Shown: piece after piece, positions 1-8,469 of the stretch
Position numbering within the stretch: the first letter of the stretch is position 1
Layout: each line of letters opens with the position of its first letter
Source of the DNA: Streptomyces naganishii JCM 4654
Lineage (GTDB): Bacteria > Actinomycetota > Actinomycetes > Streptomycetales > Streptomycetaceae
DNA length: 64,000 nucleotides
Reading direction: 5' to 3'
Assembly (NCBI RefSeq): GCF_014650575.1
Contig: NZ_BMVF01000014.1
Location: 124,001-188,000, forward strand
Made by a program: the position numbers and the translations under genes
The notes under the pieces: generated by a model
The model's input: only the letters and a program-made list of their open reading frames with translations
Told to the model about the DNA's origin: nothing
The model's database searches: none

Positions 1-669
1 GACCTCTTCGAGGAGAACCTGCGCTACTTCCCTGCCCTGCTCCCGCTGTGCGACGAGCAGGACCCGGGCGAGACGCTGGACCGCGGGGACGTGCCCGAGC
101 TGGGCGAGCTGACCCTGCACAACGGCACCATCTACCGCTGGAACCGCCCGGTCTACGCCATCGCGCACGACAAGCCGCACCTGCGGGTGGAGAACCGCGT
201 GCTGCCCGCCGGTCCCACCGTCGCCGACACGCTCGCCAACGGCGCCTTCTACTACGGGCTCACCCGGGCGCTGGTGGAGGAGGACCGGCCGGTGTGGTCG
301 CGGATGTCCTTCTCGGCCGCCGAGGAGAACCTGCACACGGCGGCACGGCAGGGCATCGAGGCACGCCTGTACTGGCCCGGCATGGGCGAGGTCCCGGTGA
401 CCGAACTGGTGCTGCGGCGGCTGCTGCCGCTGGCGCACCGGGGCCTGGAGCACTCCGGCATGGACGACGCCTGGCGGGAGCCGCTGCTCGGCGTCATCGA
501 GCAGCGGTGCGTCACCGCGCGCAACGGAGCCGTGTGGCAGAAGGAGATGTTCCACCACATCGACTCGGCCACCCACAGCGGGCGGCACGAGGCGCTGCGG
601 CGCATGACGCGGCAGTACATGGACTACATGCACCTCAACGCGCCGGTGCACACCTGGCCCGTCGACTGA
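1..669 (+). CDS. Glutamate-cysteine ligase-type (GCS2) enzyme, C-terminal part
   Basis: The reading frame is open from the first base of the window and ends in TGA at 667-669, so the real start lies upstream. The visible 222 residues resemble the C-terminal part of the carboxylate-amine ligase/GCS2 family: L-F-E-E-N-L-R-Y-F near the beginning, then H-N-G-T-I-Y-R-W-N-R-P, and later R-V-E-N-R-V-L-P-A-G-P. In this family the segment belongs to the ATP-grasp-like core that joins glutamate to an amine such as cysteine. The exact substrate cannot be told from the fragment. An internal GTG at 91 is not the start, because the conserved sequence continues upstream of it. Confidence 0.75.
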   Translation, partial: DLFEENLRYFPALLPLCDEQDPGETLDRGDVPELGELTLHNGTIYRWNRPVYAIAHDKPHLRVENRVLPAGPTVADTLANGAFYYGLTRALVEEDRPVWSRMSFSAAEENLHTAARQGIEARLYWPGMGEVPVTELVLRRLLPLAHRGLEHSGMDDAWREPLLGVIEQRCVTARNGAVWQKEMFHHIDSATHSGRHEALRRMTRQYMDYMHLNAPVHTWPVD

Positions 670-675
670 GCGGCC

Positions 676-1368
676 TCACGCCGGGCCGGCGCACCGGGCC
701 GCGGCGCGGTGCACGGCGCTGTGGACCGCGCGGGCGAGCCGGGCGCCCCACAGGGACCTGGGCCCGGCGAAGGCGTGCACCTCCTCGCCCGCGCGCGGGG
801 TGCGGGCGGCGACGCACACGGCGTCGGTGGGGGTGCCGGAGCAGTCGTAGCCGGCGTCCAGCAGCGCCTGCACCTTGGCCTCGGTGGCGGTGGTCACGGC
901 GTTCACCAGGGCCGCGTCCGTCAGCGCCACGGGCAGCGCGGCGACGATGTTGATCGTGCCGGGCGCGGGCGGCCGGTCGCCGCCCTCCCCGGGCACGGCG
1001 GCCCAGCCGCGGACCCCGAGGCCGGCCGTGGCCACGGCCTCCGCGCCGCCGTCGCCGGCGTGCGCGTACCCGTCCACGTCGGCCGCGGTCATCAGCCCCA
1101 CGCCGGCTCCCCGTACGCCCGCCTCGCGGGCCAGTGCGGCCAGGTGCGCGTCGGGGTCGGTGCGCCGGTAGCCGTGCGAGACCTGGGCGTTGAGGACCCA
1201 GGACCGCTCGCCGACGCCGCCGCCGAGGACGGCGCTGCTGATCATCCGCCACCCTGGTCCGGCCGGCCACAGCAGGGCGTGCAGCCGCTCGCCGTCCTCG
1301 GTGCGGGTCAGGCGCCGCACCGTCAGGACACGGGTGGCGGTGCGGGGCGGCGGGACGACGGAGGTCAC
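676..1368 (-). CDS. cbiZ: Adenosylcobinamide amidohydrolase, CbiZ family
   Basis: A 230-residue protein of the CbiZ family. These enzymes cleave the aminopropanol side chain of (pseudo)cobinamides to cobyric acid so that salvaged corrinoids can be rebuilt. Visible family features are an N-terminal V-L-N-A-Q-V-S-H region, the central T-I-N-I-V-A-A-L-P strand with the following T-E-A-K-V-Q-A-L, and the signature S-G-T-P-T-D-A-V-C-V-A near the C terminus. I chose GTG at 1368, which has AAGGAG about eight bases upstream. The frame is open for 30 more codons upstream, but those are Pro/Arg-rich and have no ribosome binding site. It lies 201 bases downstream of the dehydrogenase at 1570-4743 and could be read from the same transcript. 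A B12-type radical SAM gene is found at 8470. Confidence 0.8.
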   Translation of the reverse strand: MTSVVPPPRTATRVLTVRRLTRTEDGERLHALLWPAGPGWRMISSAVLGGGVGERSWVLNAQVSHGYRRTDPDAHLAALAREAGVRGAGVGLMTAADVDGYAHAGDGGAEAVATAGLGVRGWAAVPGEGGDRPPAPGTINIVAALPVALTDAALVNAVTTATEAKVQALLDAGYDCSGTPTDAVCVAARTPRAGEEVHAFAGPRSLWGARLARAVHSAVHRAAARCAGPA

Positions 1369-1569
1369 CGGTGGGGCTCCTTGCGTGGCGGGCGTACCGG
1401 CCGATCGTAGAACCAGCCGTACGCCCGCCCGCCGCCCGGGACCCGCCGCCCCGTTCACCCACCGCCCGGAAAACCGCCACCCGGGACCGCCGTCCCGCTC
1501 GCCCGCCGTCCAGGTCCGCGCCCGCCGTCCGGACCGCCCCGGCCGCCGGGGCGCGCTCGTCGCCCCCGC

Positions 1570-4500
1570 TCAGCGGCAGTGGTCCGTCGTGCGGCGCACC
1601 GCCCGGTAGCCGAGCGCGGTCAGGGACGCGGCCACGGCGGCGGCCGCCGAGGCCCGCAGGGCGCGTTCGCGCAGGGGCGGGCGCGGCCGGGGCGTCGCGG
1701 CGCGCTCGGGGAGGTCGGCGGTGCTGCGCACGCCCTGTTCCCGGGCGAGTTTCATCAGTTCGGCCGCGTGCAGGGCCCTGCGTCCGGTGCCGGCGTGCTC
1801 GATCTGCGTCTTGCAGGAGAACCCGTCGGCGACCACCGCGCGGTCCGGGCCGGCCTCGCGGACGGCGGGCAGCAGGGCCTGTTCGCCGCAGTCCATGGAG
1901 ATGCCGTACTTGCCCGACTCGAAGCCCCAGGATCCGGCGAGGCCGCAGCAGCCGCCCTTGAGGTTGTCCACTTCCAGGCCCATGTTCTCCAGCAGTCGCT
2001 GATCGGGGTCCATGCCGCCGGTGGCGCGCTGGTGGCAGTGGCCCCACAGCAGGGCCTTGCCCTCGAGCCGGGGCGGCTGGATGCCGAAGGTCTGGAAGAA
2101 CTCCGCGAAGTGGTAGGCGTTGCGGGTCAGCCGCCTGGCGTCGTCGTCGTGGGGCAGCAGCTTCGGCAGTTCGTCCTTGAAGACGGCCAGGCAGCTGGGT
2201 TCCATGCCGACGATCGGGGTGCCCGAGCGGATGTGGGGGCGCAGGGTGTCCAGCACGTGGTGCAGATAGCGTTCGGCGGTGTCCAGGAAGCCGTAGTCGT
2301 ACAGGGGGCGGCCGCAGCAGATGTGCCCCCCGGGCATGACGACCTGCCAGCCGGCCGCCTCGATCGCCTCGACGCAGGCGACGCCGACGCCGGTGTGGAA
2401 GTGGTTGTTGAAGGTGTCGGGGAACAGTACGACGGGCCGGCCGCCGGGGTTGGCGGTGCCGCCGCGCCGGGCGAACCACTCCTGGAGCGTCATCGGCGCG
2501 AACCGGGGCAGCGGGCGGCGGCGGTCGATGCCGGCCGCCCACTTGGCCAGGTGGGACAGGCCCGGCGTCTGGGTGGCGAGGTTGACCAGGCCGGGCATGC
2601 GTGAGGCGATGCGGGCGGCCTGGTCGATGAAGCCGAAGGCGTAGGCGTGGCGAGGGCGCCTGCGGCTGGGCGACTTGTAGTGGTGGTAGAGGAACTCCGC
2701 CTTGTAGGTGGGCATGTCGACGCTGACCGGGCAGTCGCTGGTGCAGCCCTTGCAGGCCAGGCAGAGGTCGAGGGCGTCCTTGACCTCCTCGGACTGCCAG
2801 CCGTCGGTGATGACGTCGCCCTTGAGCATCTCGTACAGCAGCCGCGCCCGGCCCCGGGTGGAGTGCTTCTCCTCCCGGGTCACCTGGTAGCTGGGGCACA
2901 TGGTGTTGTCGGCGCGCGGGACACGGCACTTGCCGACGCCCACGCAGCGCACGGTGGCGTGCGCGAAGTCGCCGCCGTCCTCCTGGTAGGCGAACTTCAC
3001 CGGGGGGCGGGGCGGGTTGTAGTCGGTGCCGAGCTTGAGGTTCTCGTCCATCCGGTAGGCGTCGACGACCTTGCCCGGGTTCATCTTCCACTGGGGGTCC
3101 CAGATGGCCTTGAACTCGCGCATGGCCTGGAGCAGTTCGGGCCCGTACTGCTTCACCAGGAGCTCCGCGCGCTGCTGCCCGTCGCCGTGCTCGCCGGAGA
3201 TCGAGCCGCCCATCGAGGCGACCAGGTCGCCGGCGTCCTCCATGAACGCCCGATAGGTGGCGATGCCTTCGGCGGTGCGCAGGTCGAAGCTGAGCCGGCA
3301 GTGGATGCAGCCCTGGCCGAAGTGGCCGTACATGGCGCCGGTGATGCCGTGCCGTGCCATGACGTCGCGCAGCTTGCGCACGTACTCGCCGATCCGGTCG
3401 GGCGGGACGGCGGAGTCCTCCCAGCCGGGCCAGTGGTCCTGGCCGTCGGGCGGGAACGCGGTCGAGCCGAGGCCGCTCTCGCGGATGGCCCACAGGTGCT
3501 CGCTGGTGCCGCCCTCCTGCTCGCTCTTGGCCATCCGGATGCGGTCGGGGGCGTAGCCCTTCTCGCCGGTCAGCCACGCGCGGAAGCGGTCGGCCTGGGC
3601 GACGGACTCCTCGGCGCTGTCGGCTCCGAACTGGACGACGAGCCAGCCGCCGCCCTGGGGGTGCGGCAGCTCCTTGATGTCCTCGACGTTCATGTTCTTG
3701 AGCTGCTGGTCCTGGATGAGCTGGTGGTCCAGGCCCTCCAGGCCGATGGGCCGGAACTTCTCGATGATCTCCGTGCAGTGCTCGGCGGCCGCGGCCAGGT
3801 CCTCGTACTCCACGACCACGGTGGTGCGCTCGAGCAGGGCCGGGGTGAGCATGAGGACGGCCCGCAGGGCGGTGGCGCAGGTGCTCTCGGTGCCGACCAG
3901 GGCGCGGGCGACGTTGAAGCCGCGCTCGGGCAGGAGTTCGTCGAGGTTGTAGCCGGAGACCCGGCGTGGCACCTCCTCCACCGAGTGGAAGCCGGCCCGG
4001 ATGGCGTCGGCGTACTTGTCGCGCAGGTCGCGCAGTGCGGCGTAGATCTCGCCCTTGCGGCCGCCCGCGGCGATGATGTCGTCGAGCCGCTCCTCCTCGT
4101 TCACGCCGACCCAGAAGCGGGCGCCGTCGTAGGTGACGACCTCCAGGGCGTGCACGTTGTCGCTGGTGCGCGGGCCGGGGCCGTACAGCTGGGACTGCAC
4201 GGAGTGGATGCCGCAGGAGTTGTTGCCGATGTTGCCGCCGATGACGCACCGGGAGTGGGAGGACGGGTCCGGCCCGAACACCAGGCCGTATGGGCCGGTG
4301 TGGCGGTTGAGTTCCTCGTTGATGACGCCCGGCTCGCAGGTGACCAGGCGGCGTTCGGTGTCGATCTCCCCGATGGCGGTGAGGTACTTGGAGTGGTCGA
4401 TGACCACCGCCTCGTTGACCGTCTCGCCGGACAGGCTGGTGCCGCCGCCGCGGTTGAGCACGGGCGCGCCGAAGTCGTGGCAGACGCGGTGGACGGCGAC

Positions 4501-4743
4501 GACGTCGTCGAGGGTGCGCGGTACGACGACGCCGATCGGGACCTGCCGGAAGTTGGAGGCGTCCTGGGCGTACAGGCCGAGCGAGCCGGCGTCGAAGCGG
4601 ACCTCGCCGTCGACCGCCTTGCGCAGGGCCCGCTCCAGCCTGCCCACGTCGACGGTCTGCCGGGCGCGCGGCGCACCGGGGATCTCCAGGTGCGTCTTGG
4701 CCGGTACCTCGCGCGTCGCCGTCCGGTGTGTTGCCTTCGCCAT
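1570..4743 (-). CDS. FAD/4Fe-4S D-2-hydroxyacid dehydrogenase (YdiJ-like fusion)
   Basis: A 1057-residue fusion of an FAD-linked oxidase with an iron-sulfur reductase. Residues about 50-230 form the FAD_binding_4 fold (G-G-G-T-S-L-S-G-E and G-G-N-I-G-N-N-S-C-G). The FAD-oxidase C-terminal cap follows (Y-G-H-F-G-Q-G-C-I-H near residue 460). A CxxxxxC pair lies around 598-604, and a ferredoxin-like C-L-A-C-K-G-C-T-S-D-C-P motif at about 660-671. Two cysteine-rich CCG segments follow (H-I-C-C-G near 806, G-G-C-C-G near 928). The architecture and length match E. coli YdiJ, a D-2-hydroxyglutarate dehydrogenase, and related D-lactate/glycolate dehydrogenases. Electrons presumably go to quinone or an electron-transfer protein. 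The start ATG has AAGGAG 12 bases upstream. It lies 27 bases after the enolase-family gene, as third gene of a leftward operon. The substrate is inferred only as a 2-hydroxyacid. Confidence 0.85.
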   Translation of the reverse strand: MAKATHRTATREVPAKTHLEIPGAPRARQTVDVGRLERALRKAVDGEVRFDAGSLGLYAQDASNFRQVPIGVVVPRTLDDVVAVHRVCHDFGAPVLNRGGGTSLSGETVNEAVVIDHSKYLTAIGEIDTERRLVTCEPGVINEELNRHTGPYGLVFGPDPSSHSRCVIGGNIGNNSCGIHSVQSQLYGPGPRTSDNVHALEVVTYDGARFWVGVNEEERLDDIIAAGGRKGEIYAALRDLRDKYADAIRAGFHSVEEVPRRVSGYNLDELLPERGFNVARALVGTESTCATALRAVLMLTPALLERTTVVVEYEDLAAAAEHCTEIIEKFRPIGLEGLDHQLIQDQQLKNMNVEDIKELPHPQGGGWLVVQFGADSAEESVAQADRFRAWLTGEKGYAPDRIRMAKSEQEGGTSEHLWAIRESGLGSTAFPPDGQDHWPGWEDSAVPPDRIGEYVRKLRDVMARHGITGAMYGHFGQGCIHCRLSFDLRTAEGIATYRAFMEDAGDLVASMGGSISGEHGDGQQRAELLVKQYGPELLQAMREFKAIWDPQWKMNPGKVVDAYRMDENLKLGTDYNPPRPPVKFAYQEDGGDFAHATVRCVGVGKCRVPRADNTMCPSYQVTREEKHSTRGRARLLYEMLKGDVITDGWQSEEVKDALDLCLACKGCTSDCPVSVDMPTYKAEFLYHHYKSPSRRRPRHAYAFGFIDQAARIASRMPGLVNLATQTPGLSHLAKWAAGIDRRRPLPRFAPMTLQEWFARRGGTANPGGRPVVLFPDTFNNHFHTGVGVACVEAIEAAGWQVVMPGGHICCGRPLYDYGFLDTAERYLHHVLDTLRPHIRSGTPIVGMEPSCLAVFKDELPKLLPHDDDARRLTRNAYHFAEFFQTFGIQPPRLEGKALLWGHCHQRATGGMDPDQRLLENMGLEVDNLKGGCCGLAGSWGFESGKYGISMDCGEQALLPAVREAGPDRAVVADGFSCKTQIEHAGTGRRALHAAELMKLAREQGVRSTADLPERAATPRPRPPLRERALRASAAAAVAASLTALGYRAVRRTTDHCR

Positions 4744-4770
4744 CGGTTATCAGGTCTCCTTCGCGGCGGG

Positions 4771-5925
4771 TCAGTCCGGTCGCGTGCCGTGGACGCGGTG
4801 GGGTTCGGCGTCGGCCCACTTGACCTCCAGGCCGAGCCCGGGCCGGGAGGTGTCCGGCCGCAGGGCGCCGCCGTCGGGCGGGAGGGTGCCGTCGAACACC
4901 AGGTGCTCCACCCGTACGTGGTCGTGGAAGTACTCCAGGTGCCGCAGCCGCCGCACCGCGCAGAAGGCGTGGGCGGAGACGGCGGGGGCGCAGTGCGCGG
5001 AGAGGTCCAGGTGCTGGGCGGCGGCGAGGCCGGCGACCTCCAGGACGCCGGTGATGCCGCCGCAGCGGGTGACGTCCGCCTGGAGGCAGTCGACCGCGAA
5101 GCCGTCGACGAGGTTGACGAAGTCGCGTGTGGTGTAGGCGTATTCACCGGCGGCGATCTCGAGGCGGGGCGGTCCGCTCTGCCGCAGCATGCGCAGGCCC
5201 TCGATGTCGGCGGAGCTGACGGGTTCCTCGAACCAGCGCACGTCCCACTCGTCGTGGAAGCGGTGCGCCCAGTACAGGGCCTGCTTGCGGCCGAGCGCGC
5301 CGTTGGCGTCGGCGAAGAGTTCCACGTCGTCGCCGACCGCCTTGCGGACCGCGGTCAGCCGGCGGGGGTCGTGCTCCGGCTCGCGCGAGGTCTTCAGTTT
5401 CACGCGGGGGATGCCCTGTTCGCTCCAGCCGGCGAGCTGGTCGGCGAGGCGGTCCAGGGGGTAGTTGGTGAAGCCTCCGCTGCCGTAGACCGGTACGCGG
5501 TCGTGGTGGGCGGGCAGCAGGTGCACCAGGGGCAGGTCCAGCAGCCGGGCCTTGAGGTCCCACAGGGCGATGTCCACGGCGGACACCGCCATGGCGCCCA
5601 CGCCGGGCCGGCCCGCGTTGCGGATCTGACGGCCCATCAACTCCCAGAGCGCGGGCGGCGAGGAGGGGTCCTTGCCGGTCAGCAGCGGGGCGAGTTTGCC
5701 GGACACGAACGCGGCGGCGGAGACGTCGCCGTAGGTGTACCCGATGCCGGTGCGCCCGCCCGCGTGCACCCGGACGAGGATCATGGTGGTGGAGTCCCAG
5801 GCGAGGGTGCCGTCCTGCTCCTGGCCGTCGGGCCCGTCGGTGGGCACCTCGAAGGCGTGCACGTCGACGGCGTCGATGCGCAGAGCGGCGAGACCTCGCC
5901 CGCCGCTCGTGGCCGTGTCCGTCAT
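4771..5925 (-). CDS. Enolase-superfamily mandelate racemase/muconate lactonizing-like enzyme
   Basis: A 384-residue enolase-superfamily protein. An N-terminal capping domain (about 1-140) precedes a beta/alpha barrel. Visible catalytic elements are the K-L-K strand (about residue 190), the three metal ligands in F-A-D-A-N-G, F-E-E-P and A-A-G-E-Y, and a late S-A-H-C-A-P histidine. This set fits the mandelate racemase subgroup, whose members racemize 2-hydroxyacids or dehydrate sugar acids. Specificity cannot be read from sequence. Its ATG shares one base with the stop of the ThDP-enzyme gene (TGATG at 5927-5923), so the two are translationally coupled. The hydroxyacid dehydrogenase gene follows 27 bases later. 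Confidence 0.8.
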   Translation of the reverse strand: MTDTATSGGRGLAALRIDAVDVHAFEVPTDGPDGQEQDGTLAWDSTTMILVRVHAGGRTGIGYTYGDVSAAAFVSGKLAPLLTGKDPSSPPALWELMGRQIRNAGRPGVGAMAVSAVDIALWDLKARLLDLPLVHLLPAHHDRVPVYGSGGFTNYPLDRLADQLAGWSEQGIPRVKLKTSREPEHDPRRLTAVRKAVGDDVELFADANGALGRKQALYWAHRFHDEWDVRWFEEPVSSADIEGLRMLRQSGPPRLEIAAGEYAYTTRDFVNLVDGFAVDCLQADVTRCGGITGVLEVAGLAAAQHLDLSAHCAPAVSAHAFCAVRRLRHLEYFHDHVRVEHLVFDGTLPPDGGALRPDTSRPGLGLEVKWADAEPHRVHGTRPD

Positions 5926-7721
5926 CAGTGGCGTCCCGGGAGGTGCTCGGCGAACTCGGTGAGCTTCTGCCGCATGCCCTTGGCGGCGATGCCCAGGCCC
6001 TCGGGGTCGCGCACGGCGGCCTTGGCGGCCTTCTCGCCCTGCTCCTTCATGATGTGCGGCGGGATGGGCGCGATCTCGTCGTCGACCTTGAACTCCAGCA
6101 CCACCGGCCGGCCGGCGGACAGCGCCTCGTCCCAGGCCGAGCCGACCTTCTTGGGCTTGTCGCAGTAGATGCCCTTCAGGCCGAGGAGTTCGGCGTACTG
6201 GGCGTAGGGCACGTCGGGGATGTACTGCGAGCCGGGGAACTTGGGGTCGCCGGCCATGGCGCGCTGCTCCCAGGTGACCTGGTTGAGGTCCTGGTTGTTG
6301 AAGACGCAGAAGATGAACGGGGCGGGGCCGGAGAGCCGGTCCATGTACCGCTTGATGGTGATCATCTCGTTCATGCCGTTCATCTGGAACGCGCCGTCAC
6401 CGACGAAGGCGATCACCGGCCGGTCGGGGTGGGCGAACCGCGCGGCGATCGCGTACGGCGTGCCCGGGCCCATCGTGGCGAGCGTGCCCGACAGCGAGGC
6501 CTGCATGCCCTTGCGCAGTTTGAGGTGGCGTGCCCACCAGTTGGTGCCCGAGCCGGAGTCGGCGGTCAGGATGCAGTTGTCCGGCAGCCGGGGCGACAGC
6601 TCGCTCGCCACCGACTCGGGGTTGATGCGGCCGCCGAAGCTCTGGCTCGCCCGGTCGTCGCACAGGGCGTTCCACTCCCGTACGTCCTTCTCGATCTGCT
6701 TGCGCCACTTGCGGTCCTTCTTGCGCTCCAGCAGCGGCAGCAGGGCCTTGAGCGTCTCCTTGGAGTCGCCCACGAGGTGGGCGTCCATGGGGTAGCGGAT
6801 GCCGATCATGCGGCCGTCGATGTCGATCTCGACGCCCCGGGCCTGGCCCTCGTCGGGCAGCCATTCGGAGTACGGGAAGCTGCTGCCGACCATGAACAGG
6901 GTGTCGCAGTTCTTGATCATGTTGTCGCTGGCCTTGGTGCCCAGCAGGCCGATGGGGCCGGTGACGAAGGGCAGGTCGTCCGGGAGCACCTCACGGCCGA
7001 GCAGGGCCTTGGCGACGCCGGCCCCGAGCAGCTCGGCGACCTCCACGACCTCGCTCTCCGCCTCCGCCGCGCCCTGGCCGATGAGCATGGCGACCTTGCT
7101 GCCCTCGTTGAGGATGTCCGCGGCCTTGCGCAGCTCGCCCGGGTCGGGCAGGACACGGGGCCTGCTCCAGCCGACGCTGGAGAACACCGAGCCGTGCATC
7201 TTCGGCGGCGACGGCATCGCGTCCGACTCCTGCACGTCCTCGGGGATGATGACGGTGGCGACGCCCCGCGTGGTCAGGGCTGTCTTGAAGGCCCGGTCGA
7301 TGACGTGCCGGGCCTGGCCGGGGTGCATGACGACCTGGCAGTACTCCGAGACGTCCGCGAACAGCCGGTCCAGGTGGATCTCCTGCTGGTAGTGGGCGCC
7401 CAGGCTCAGCCGCTTCTGCTGGCCGATCACCGCCACGACGGGCTGGTGGTCGAGCTTGGCGTCGTAGAGCCCGTTGAGCAGGTGGACCGCGCCGGGACCT
7501 GAGGTCGCGGTGCAGCAGCCCACCTCGCCGGTGAACTTGGCGTGCGCGCAGGCCATGAACGCGGCCATCTCCTCGTGCCGGACCTGGATGAACTCCGGGT
7601 CCCCCTTAGCCCGGTCGAAGGCGCCGAGCAGGCCGTTGATCCCGTCCCCTGGATATCCGTAGACGCGTCCCACGCCCCACTCGCTCAGGCGTTGCAGTAC
7701 GAAATCGGCCACCAAGGTCAT
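5925..7721 (-). CDS. Thiamine diphosphate-dependent enzyme, pyruvate oxidase/dehydrogenase (quinone)-like
   Basis: A 598-residue ThDP enzyme of the acetohydroxyacid synthase/pyruvate oxidase fold. The N-terminal PYR domain carries Y-G-Y-P-G-D-G-I-N and the catalytic glutamate in R-H-E-E-M-A-A-F. The middle domain has the dinucleotide-type G-P-I-G-L-L-G-T-K segment. The C-terminal PP domain has the ThDP/Mg motif G-D-G-A-F-Q-M-N ending in F-N-N-Q-D-L-N. Closest in layout are PoxB-type enzymes acting on pyruvate or another 2-oxoacid. The frame stays open upstream, but ATG 7721 has AAGGAG at good spacing and begins the conserved N terminus. It is first gene of the operon with the enolase-family and FAD/Fe-S genes. 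The 2-oxoacid it uses may be the dehydrogenase product. Confidence 0.85.
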   Translation of the reverse strand: MTLVADFVLQRLSEWGVGRVYGYPGDGINGLLGAFDRAKGDPEFIQVRHEEMAAFMACAHAKFTGEVGCCTATSGPGAVHLLNGLYDAKLDHQPVVAVIGQQKRLSLGAHYQQEIHLDRLFADVSEYCQVVMHPGQARHVIDRAFKTALTTRGVATVIIPEDVQESDAMPSPPKMHGSVFSSVGWSRPRVLPDPGELRKAADILNEGSKVAMLIGQGAAEAESEVVEVAELLGAGVAKALLGREVLPDDLPFVTGPIGLLGTKASDNMIKNCDTLFMVGSSFPYSEWLPDEGQARGVEIDIDGRMIGIRYPMDAHLVGDSKETLKALLPLLERKKDRKWRKQIEKDVREWNALCDDRASQSFGGRINPESVASELSPRLPDNCILTADSGSGTNWWARHLKLRKGMQASLSGTLATMGPGTPYAIAARFAHPDRPVIAFVGDGAFQMNGMNEMITIKRYMDRLSGPAPFIFCVFNNQDLNQVTWEQRAMAGDPKFPGSQYIPDVPYAQYAELLGLKGIYCDKPKKVGSAWDEALSAGRPVVLEFKVDDEIAPIPPHIMKEQGEKAAKAAVRDPEGLGIAAKGMRQKLTEFAEHLPGRH

Positions 7722-8469
7722 GACGCTCTCCTTCGAGGACACCTCTGCCGTCACCTGTGGGTGACCCATGAGGGGGCGGGTAAACGACCGACCCGCTTCC
7801 GTCACCCTCACCCCGCCGCGACGCCTCCGCACGCGGACCGCACCCGGTCCGGTGCCCAGGCGGCCGCGGGCGCGACACGCCGCACGGTCGTCCAGGAGGG
7901 GGAAGCCGCACGGCAGGCGGCGCAACCCCCGCATGACACGGAGGCGGAGCGGGGACCGGTCGCATGCCCTGTGCGCACGGCACGGCCGTCGTGGAGCCGG
8001 GGCGCAGCCGTCCACCGATCGGGAAGCCTCCCTTGCAGACCTCGTCCAGCGACCCCGGCCGCCGCGCCCGCCGCGACCCGCCGGCCTGCCTCGCGTGCAC
8101 GGGCGCCAGGGGGTACCGGTCACGCGCGTGGACAGGGCGGCCCCCGTCCCGCGTCCCGGCTCCAGCCGCCACGGCCCGGAAGGCGCCCCGCCGGCCGCGG
8201 GCGGCCGCGCTCGCCTCCCGGCCCCTCACCGCCGCCCGCGCCCCACGCGACGCGCACAGCTCCCGGGGTACGGCCCCCGGCCGGACGGCGGTGGTCGCGC
8301 GCGGCCGTGCACGGGGGCCCGTGTGCGCGGCGGGGCCGTGAGGCGGCCGCCGGCGTCGTCGCGGCGGGCCGGTGGCCGCGCGGGGCGCCGGACCGGCAGC
8401 CCGGCGCACGTTCTCGGCGCCGGCCGCCGGTTGCTCCCCCGCGTCCCGCCGCGCACTTCGAGGTGATCC
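7722..8469. other. Divergent intergenic region, no gene recognised
   Basis: About 750 bases between two divergent genes, a leftward ThDP enzyme and a rightward hpnR-like gene. All six frames hold only Arg/Pro/Ala-rich open frames without a convincing ribosome binding site or family resemblance. Promoters for both directions must lie here, but I could not pick convincing -35/-10 pairs. I see no cobalamin-riboswitch signature ahead of the B12-type radical SAM gene. Confidence 0.5.

Noticed and set aside
635..4819. A 1394-codon frame antisense-offset to the FAD/Fe-S dehydrogenase
   Set aside because: It is Arg/Pro/Gly-rich, matches no family and overlaps strongly recognised genes. Long empty frames are usual in DNA of this GC content.
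2647..6168. A very long rightward frame opposite the 2-hydroxyacid operon
   Set aside because: Mirror frame of real genes on the other strand; composition is Gly/Val/Ala/Asp-rich without domains.
7722..8469. Cobalamin riboswitch ahead of the B12-dependent hpnR-like gene
   Set aside because: I could not find a B12-box-like sequence or the expected fold by eye.
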